DNA from: a virus
Direction: 5' to 3' (one strand)
Length of the DNA stretch: 42,576 bases
IMG/VR virus record: IMGVR_UViG_3300009103_000064
Location: 1-42,576 of that record
Positions 32,201 to 41,200 of this stretch are shown one piece after another. Under the pieces are notes generated by a model. The model did not search any database. It saw only the letters and a list, made by a program, of their open reading frames with translations, and was not told where the DNA came from. The number at the start of each line of letters is the position of its first letter. Position 1 is the first letter of the stretch. The position numbers and the translations under genes were made by a program.

Positions 32201-35200
32201 TCATAAACAGCAGTGTAAATTCCTACCCTACCAGCATAATCACAAGTGAAAGCAATACCAGAAACTGTAACTTCATCACCAGAAGATAATCCATGATTAG
32301 TCTGTGTAGTAATGGTTGAGATACCCGTTACAGAACTATAACCAACATTAGCAACCTTTCTAGGTGAATAGAATAGGTGACTCATATTAGTAACAGCAAT
32401 ACCTGTAATATGACCAGTAGTAATTTGTGCTGTTCCAATTCCAATTACATTGGTTCCAGTACGACTGAGAGTCTTAATACCAACATTAACAGTTTGAATT
32501 CCTGCTCTATATCCAGATCCTGTATTACCAATACTAACAGACTTAATAGTACCACCAGCAGAGACTGTAACAGTTCCTCCTGCTGCTACAAGAGGTTGAT
32601 AACCAAATCCTTCTGTAGATCCAACTGAAACAATGATTCCACCCATAGGAAGAGTTCCTACATTAGCTGCTCCTGGAACTGAAGATCCAGTACCAGTGAA
32701 AGTAATTGTAGTAACTCCTGCTGTTCCTTCTTCTAAGGTATATTCGTTAGTGGATCCAGGAGTCTGGAAAATATCATTAATAAGAATAATAGCATTATCA
32801 GTGGTGAGTCCAGATACATTAGATTGTTCAGACTGTAAAGTGAAGGCATCTTTTTGTCCAGTAAACTGAGATGAAAGACTATCAAAGATATAATTTCTAT
32901 AGTAAGATTCATTAGCAGTATCTGGAACTCCAGAACGCATAAACATTCTTCCCTGGAAACTAGATCCAGTTGCAATACCTACCCAATCTCTATCATCTGG
33001 TGCATTTGTAGAACTACTAATAGGAAGAAGACCATATGGAGCCTCAACAAAGTTTATAGTGTTATCAACAATATTATAATTACCATCAACTTTAGTAACT
33101 AAGGTTCCCGTTCCATATCCTGCTAAAGCAGTTCCTGCCCAAGGTCTCTTAACTCTAATTTGATTAGCACTTGTGCCAATACCAATGGCATCAAGACGCA
33201 TTATCTCACTACCAATTTGAACTAAATCTGAACCATAGAAAGAAGTAATTCCAGCAAAATTAATCGTATCATCAGTTGTAAGTACACTATCAATTAAATG
33301 TGTAGTAACCGATGTTGATACGATAGGAGATTGAATAAGATTATCAATAGCAACCATAACTCTTGCGTTTTGGTTGATTGTATTAAATCTATGAGAAGTA
33401 CCAATACCAACACTAGTAATATCTACTACTTCAGGAACAGTCTTTAATGCTTTTTCAGCAGTCTCTGCAAGTTTAATAGTATCATCATCAATCTTAACAA
33501 CCCAAAGATCCCCAGGAAGTTTATTTGTTGTGCCCACCCCAACAAATCCATTTGTAGTCGCAATACCGACTGCCATTGTTTTACCAGTGCCAGCATGGTT
33601 ATAAGTAATCTTTTCTCCAGTAACGAAGAAGTGGTTTGGTAAAATAACAGTATTATTAGCAGCACTGATTATAGCACTATCACTACCATCAAATTCTTTT
33701 TCAAAAATAGGATCATCTCTATGCTCTAATGGGAAAGCTCTCTTAATATCACTTTCTGTTCCGCTATATTCTCCAAATCCGGATTGAATATAACCATTTC
33801 CTAGATCAACTACACTCTTACTATCATCAGCAATCTTTAATGCATTCATATACACATTAACTTGTGTATTAATACTTGCATTAGGTGTAAAGAGAATTGA
33901 AACAGTTCCTGATGAATCGCACTTAGAACCAAGAGTTCCAAGACCAGCATTACCAGAATAAACATTAGCCCATTCAGTATCAAAGGTTTCTGTTGTTTCA
34001 CCACTTTCAAAGTCAGTTACAACAACAAATTCAGAGAATTGATATGCTTGATTAGTGGCATCTGTAACCTGAATGAAGCAATAAGCACATTCATAATCAG
34101 AACTAAACTGAGCAACTGTATTAATTCCTGGAGATCCAGCTGCAGCAATACCAGTTGTGTTGCATTGAAGTTTTGCATGATTAAGATCAACTGTTCCTAT
34201 GCCAGTAGATGTAGAATCTCCCATGGCAACAACAGTAGTGTTAATTACTCCAGTTGTACCAATACCAACATCAGAATTAGGAATGAAATCAATTTTTAAG
34301 TTTGATCCATCAATATAACCACGGAATGTTCCCATTCCAGAAGTAGCCCAGCTATCTGGAGTGGTAATCATTCTACCCCATTCCATGACCTCAACTTCAT
34401 CTCCATTATGAACAATATTCAGTTGAGTATACTCATATTCATTATATTCTTGATCAGGATTAATAGCTACCATTACCTTGGCAGATCTATAAGTGCTAGC
34501 AATACCTACAACCGTTGTAGTTCCTATTCCAGATAAAGTAACACTTTCATTATCAATTAAAGAAGGTCCAATAACAGTACTTCCTGCAGTTAATAAATTA
34601 TCATCTAAATTGTAAGAAAGATTAGCAATCCAATAATCATTAACCGCATATCTCTCAGGATAAAAGACTAATTGCCCTTCACTACCTGCAATACTGAAAT
34701 CAAATGATCCTTGATCATATACAGTTTCAACTCTTCCATATTGATTAATATATGATAGACTTCCATCATGAAGAATATCAACAATCATTAATTGTCGTTG
34801 AGCAGTAAATCTCTTATCTCTTACATAAGTAATATACTTTAATGCTCTTCTATCAGATAAAGTAAATGTATCAACTACACTAAATCTAGTTGATCTTGGT
34901 AAATGATTAAATGTTCCACTAAAATCATTAATAGAAACAACCCTATTACCAACAGATTCTGAATAATCTTGTAAAATGCGATTAGAGAATGTTATTTCAT
35001 TTGATAAAGTATTAGATCCAATTGTTAAAGCATTTTCTTTTACTAAGTCAAAATCATATACACAATTTGTATCACCAATACTATACAAATCATTAACAGC
35101 ACTAACATCTGTTAATTCAGTTGATAATCCAACAACTAAAGATTGTTTGTTATCGGGAAGTGCTTCTAATTGATAATCAGAAAATTTCTTAAATCCTAAA

Positions 35201-38200
35201 GTATGATTAAGAGTAGAAACAGGATCATTCCATGTATCCATATCTACTCTAGATCTTATTGAATATGAAAGATTTTGATAATAATCACTATCCTGAATTC
35301 TCTGCAAACTCTTATTAAAGAATCCCGAATCTGTTTCCCATCCACTTTCTACTCTTGAAGACGCATCGGTAATAAGGTAAGAATCAAATGATTTTATAGA
35401 AGATGCAACTCCTTGAGTTTTAGAAGATAATCCTTCAATAACATCATTAATAACAAAATCATCATTGGAAGAAACTCTTAAGATTCCTGTATTAGGATAC
35501 CAATTCTCGACTGTTCCTGTTGTACTACTAATAGATCCAACAACAGTTTCACCATCCACAAAATCATTGGGTTTTAACTTAACATCAAATAATGGGAAAT
35601 ACTTCTCTGGAACTATTCTACCAGCTGAATTAATTGAATCAAATTGTCCTGGTGTAAGTTCAGGAGCCATCTCACTTGTAAAGTAATCAGAAAGGTTATA
35701 AGTAACGGTTCCAATTCCACCATAATTCTGATCAACTGCAGTTAAAGTGAATAATTTATATCCATAATCTTCAGAATTATATCCTCTTGCCGTTGTACCA
35801 ACTCCAACTCCAATACCTTCAACAAATACATTATCACCCACTCCAAATGGGAAGGAATCAGCAGTACTAAATCCAACAGATAAAGTAACAGTTACGTCTT
35901 TAGAGACCGTATTAAATCCAACTGTACTAATTCCTACACCATTAGAGTTTCTGTCAGGAATAATTTTAGGTGGTGTATTAGTAATGCCATAAGTATTCTT
36001 TAAAATTTCTACTTCAGGATTACCGAGTGTATATCTAAGATCAATATCTGAAATTACTTTATTAGTTTTTCCATCCAATACCACCAATTCAGGTGCAGAA
36101 ACATATCCTCTTCCAAAAGAAGATACCCCAACAGATTCTACAGAAGTAAGAGCTTCAATTTTAACAATCTGAGGTAAAGCAACACTTGGTTTTATTGTAG
36201 TATCAGATGGGAAATTATATCCAATATCATTTATTTTTACTTTCTTAATTTTACCAATTGAAGTACTTTGTGCTTCAAGAACTGCACCACTTCCAACTGC
36301 AGTTGTAATAGTTGTAATACCAGGAAGATTGCGATAATTTGCTCCTTGATTGTCTATTACTAACTTCGATATCGATCCATATGCATTAATACTATTAGTT
36401 GTATAAGATAGATTAGATGTTGACCCATAAGAAACTCTTTCGGGAATAACATTTAATGTATAAGTAAACTGATTAGTAGCAGCTACCGTAATTTTTTGTT
36501 TTCCGTTATAATTACTCTCTACTACTTGAAGTTCATTTCCAGCAACAATATCCGGATCTACATCAATTTGTGCTTTTACAGTTGGAAGAGTACTTTCATA
36601 AACTGGATCAAATTTGTAGAATAATATTTCTGGTATATTCTCAGTAACTGATACCGTTACTTTAGCATCTGTTGATACACCAGGTTTTCCATTTCTAACA
36701 ACATTAAATGTACTGTCTCTCTTAGAGGTATCCCAAACCTTAGTAAAGTTTTCATCAGTATATAAATTTAATCTGAATGCAGGATAATCTGTAGATTGAT
36801 GACTATATCCTAAAGAAGAATGTGAAAGATCAAAAATAACATCCTGGTTCTTATATCCTTTTACTGAAGGGTTAATTGGATTAATAGTTCCCGTAGAAGT
36901 ATCAGCAACTCCAACAACATTTGGTTTTAACTCTGTTGCCTCATGATAAGTATTAGCTAATTTAAAGGTATCATCATCAACTTTTATTATGTAATAAATT
37001 GCATTATCTGTAAGACCTTCACAAGGAGAAGAAGATGTATGAATAATTTTCTCACCAGTTTTAAATCCGTGGTCAGTTATGGTAAATGCATTTGTAGTAG
37101 TATTAACTCCAGCTGCAGTAAATGATTTTGGATCTATTACAATTCTTCTATTATAATCATTATACTGAACCACAAAGGTGGTTGATAGACCTGGACTTAC
37201 ATCCATATGAACATCATCATTATTCAACAATCCATGAGTTTGGGCTGTTGCAACAGTAACCTTAATTCTATTAGCTTCTGCTGTTATAGGACTAAAATTA
37301 GTTTTAAAGCTATGGTATACACCTGTACCAATACCAGAGAAGAAGACCGTTGTAGAGTCCCTCTGTGTGCTTGCAATGCCCACAAAAGTACCAGTAGTAC
37401 CCATACCTACCTTACAGGTGGATATACCCACTAGATCTGCTGAGATCACAGCAGCAAAAACTGATTGTCCATCTACTAAAGTGGTTATTCCAGATGCAGC
37501 TCCTGCTTTACCAGATTCCCATATAGTAATACCAGATCCATTATTTGGAGAATATGTTAATTTATCCCCTGTCTTTAATTGGTGTTTTGGAAGATAAATT
37601 GCTTTACTCTGTATAAAGAGTTCTGTTATTCCTACTCCAGGATTTGTAAAGACAATTGTTGATCCAATACCAACTCCAGATAAAGTAGATACACCAACAG
37701 AATCAACTGGATTGAAATAATATTGTTTGTTTATTCTATAATCATAAGTTGAATTAAATCCAGCATTTACTGTAATCTTTCTTGGATCTTCAAGAAGTTC
37801 TGTAGTTACTGTATGAGAAACTCCCGTAACTCCATTAACAGCTCTCAGAACTCTAATTCTTGATAAAAGAGGTTCTACATTTAATACTTTTACTTGTTCT
37901 GTTCCAATACCAAGAATATCATTTTCCCTAATCTTAGTATCGACTAAATCACCCTCAACATCAAAGTGAGTAACTATTCCAGTAGCACCATCAGTTCCAA
38001 TTGCAACAGATGTTGTTCCAACTCCAGTTAAAGAAAGACGATTTGAACTAATACCAGCAACATAACTACCTTCAATTTTAGATGATGTTGTAGATAGTCC
38101 TGTAATAGTAATTACATCTTGATTAATCCAATTATGAGGTTCATCAGAAATAATTTGATATCTTCCTTTTTGCTCTGAAGGATATATTTCAACACTACTT

Positions 38201-41200
38201 AATGTGCTCGTAGCAGCACTTACACTACTTACATGCTTACCCAGAAGTCTTTGAACTTTAGCATCAACAAGTGATCCATCAGTATCAGTATTATCAAAAA
38301 CTAATTGATCATGAACTTTATAATTAATTCCTCCAGTTACAATTCCAATACTCTCAACAGAACCAGTTTCTACTCCTTTAATATCTACAGTTTGAGATAA
38401 CTGATTAGGAATAGGCATATAAGGATAATTAAGATCCCCTTCCACCAAATTATAAGGAGTAGTAATTCTACACCAATCAGACTTTTCTAATTCATATTGG
38501 TCTTGATTAGAACGAGAATTGAAGTTAAATTCAAGTGGTGTTGATTGATAATTATGACCAATCAAATATGGGAATACTGGTAATTTAAATGTATTAAACT
38601 TACCACCTTGTTCTGCTCCTCCATCACTAATTGTTGCAAAATATGCATATGTTCCACTAGGATATTCTGGTGTAATACAGAATCTTCCATTATTTTCATC
38701 AAGAATAGTTTCATCATTTACTTGCTTATAAGTAAAGTCTTCAATAAAGAATCCTGCAGGGAATACACTTAAAGATGGTCTATTTTCCTTAATTGCTGCT
38801 TCTTGAATATAACCAGATTTCATCTGGCCTACTGTACCACCAGCTTGTTTAATATAACCGTAAGGACCATATATCGGATTTCCATCATAGGCCCATCCAA
38901 TAATAGGAGAATGATTTTCCGAAGGAGATTCTATCCCATTAACCTTCCTTAAATCAGGTTGACCATATAAAGAGTTTCCTTCTTGATTAACTGCATATAC
39001 AGATTCTCTAAGCTTTCTAGGAGCATAAAGATGAGCATATTGAAGATCATAATTACTATTCAATCCTTTTTTAATAAATCCATCATCATCAACTATCTGT
39101 TCAGTTTGATAATATTTTTCAAATAGGTTTACATTCCATTTTTGAATATTAGAACGAAGATTTACTCCACTTCCCGCAGAAACTACATCAACAGTTGTTC
39201 CTGATGCACTATATCCAGCACCTTGCTCAATTACCTTAACTTCGTCTATAACATACTGAGTGGTAGTTCCTATCCCCACAGTCTTCATGACGGGTGTAAG
39301 GACGGCACCAGTACCATCTCCATCTACCACTATATCTGGTGGGGAATTATATTCCGTACCACCATTTACAACATAAGCAGCAATAATTTTTCCTTGGCTA
39401 ACAGTAACCGAAACTTGTCCATTAACTCCTGAAGATAAAGTTACTTGTGGTTCTTTAACAAAATTAACAACCTCGGATGAACCATAACCAACACCCTTAT
39501 CCTCTAAATGAATTGATGTAATTTCACCTCGGAATATAGGCTGAATTTCTGCTTCAAAAGTATGTACTCCTATAGAATCTATCCCTACTTTACCAATTAA
39601 AGTTACATTAATATCTTGATAGTTAAAGATATGAGTTCCTACACCAACCGTTTCTAAATTACGATATTGTTGAGTATTATAATAAAAATCCTTAGCAGTT
39701 GTTCCTACACCAACACTGGATAATTTAAAATTATCATTATCAATCTTTGTAACATAAAAATCAGTAGAAGTAGTAAGACCTGTTATAAAAGTACCATTAC
39801 ATGTATAATTAACAATCTCTCCAGATTCATAATCATGATTATCAATATTAATTTGATTTAATGCTGTATTAATTCCTGCAGGAGTAGCAGTTCTTTTCTT
39901 ATTTTGATATCCAGTTCCACCAGATAATATATTAATAGATCCTATAATTGACTTTTTATTAATAGATTTTAAATATTGCTTTCCTATACCAAAGGAAGTT
40001 AATTCAACAGTATTGATACCAGATCTAGCACCAGCTTCTGTTGTATGTAATCTTACTGTAGATGGACCTACCTGAGAAACAAAATAATGTGCATCTGTTG
40101 TTAATCCACCAACAACAGTTTGGCCTCCTGTAACATATACAACTTCCTCAGCATTTCTAAATTTATGATACGTACTAAATCCAATTGTTGATGGAAGACT
40201 TTGAGAATAAGAAGATCCTACAGTGGTTCCTAAACCAACTTTTGTGTTTATTGCTGCATCAAATGAAACAGAATGTTCCACCAATTGCATATTAACAGAA
40301 GCTCTAGCATCTGATCCATTACCACCTGTAATTTTTATTGTTGGAGGTGCTTCATAATCAAAACCAGGATTAAGAAGTCTGAGTTCTTGTAAAGATCCAG
40401 AAACAGCAACATATCCAGTACCTCCTACACCAATAGAATCACTAATATTCAAAAAAGGAGGATTAATTACATCATAATCCCCTCCAGGAGCAAGAACATC
40501 AATACTTTCTAATTTTCCATAATGAACTTGGTCATATGACTTATAATTTAAAATTTCTACTCCATTAACTAATATACCTGTTGTTCCAGGAGTAGTTTCA
40601 TCTACTGTACCAGTATCAATTGGAGGAGTAACTTGTCTTAAAAGCTTTTGTGATTGTAAAGTCTTATTATTAAAATCGTATGGTCCTATTTTGTTATCTG
40701 TTACAATTCCCGTATTAGTATTACTATTGACAGAAACAAATATACCATTGGCAAGATTAGTTCTACTCTTAGCAAATTTTAATGTTGTTTCGTTTACTCT
40801 TTGAACAAAATATAAACCTTCATCATCAACATCTCCATCAAATAATCCAGATCTTACTTCAAAATTGTCTATAGAAGTTCCACTGGTAGGATCAACAAAA
40901 GGATTGTTAACTATTTGAGGAGTATAATATACTGCATCTCCAGTATAGAATCCATGGTCTACAACAGGAACCCCAGTAGGAGTAGTAGTAGAATTTGTTA
41001 TAACTTTAAATTCATCACCACTAAAGGTTCCATCAAATATAAATTCTCCTCCAGCAAGTCCTAAAGTTTGAGCACCATATGTTGGAATAGATGATGAAGC
41101 AACTAAAAGATCTGATGAACCTTTCTTTTGATATACATTTTGAACGTTTGTAGCATATACAGCAGCACCAGGATAATTAATGGCATTAGATTTTAAAATC

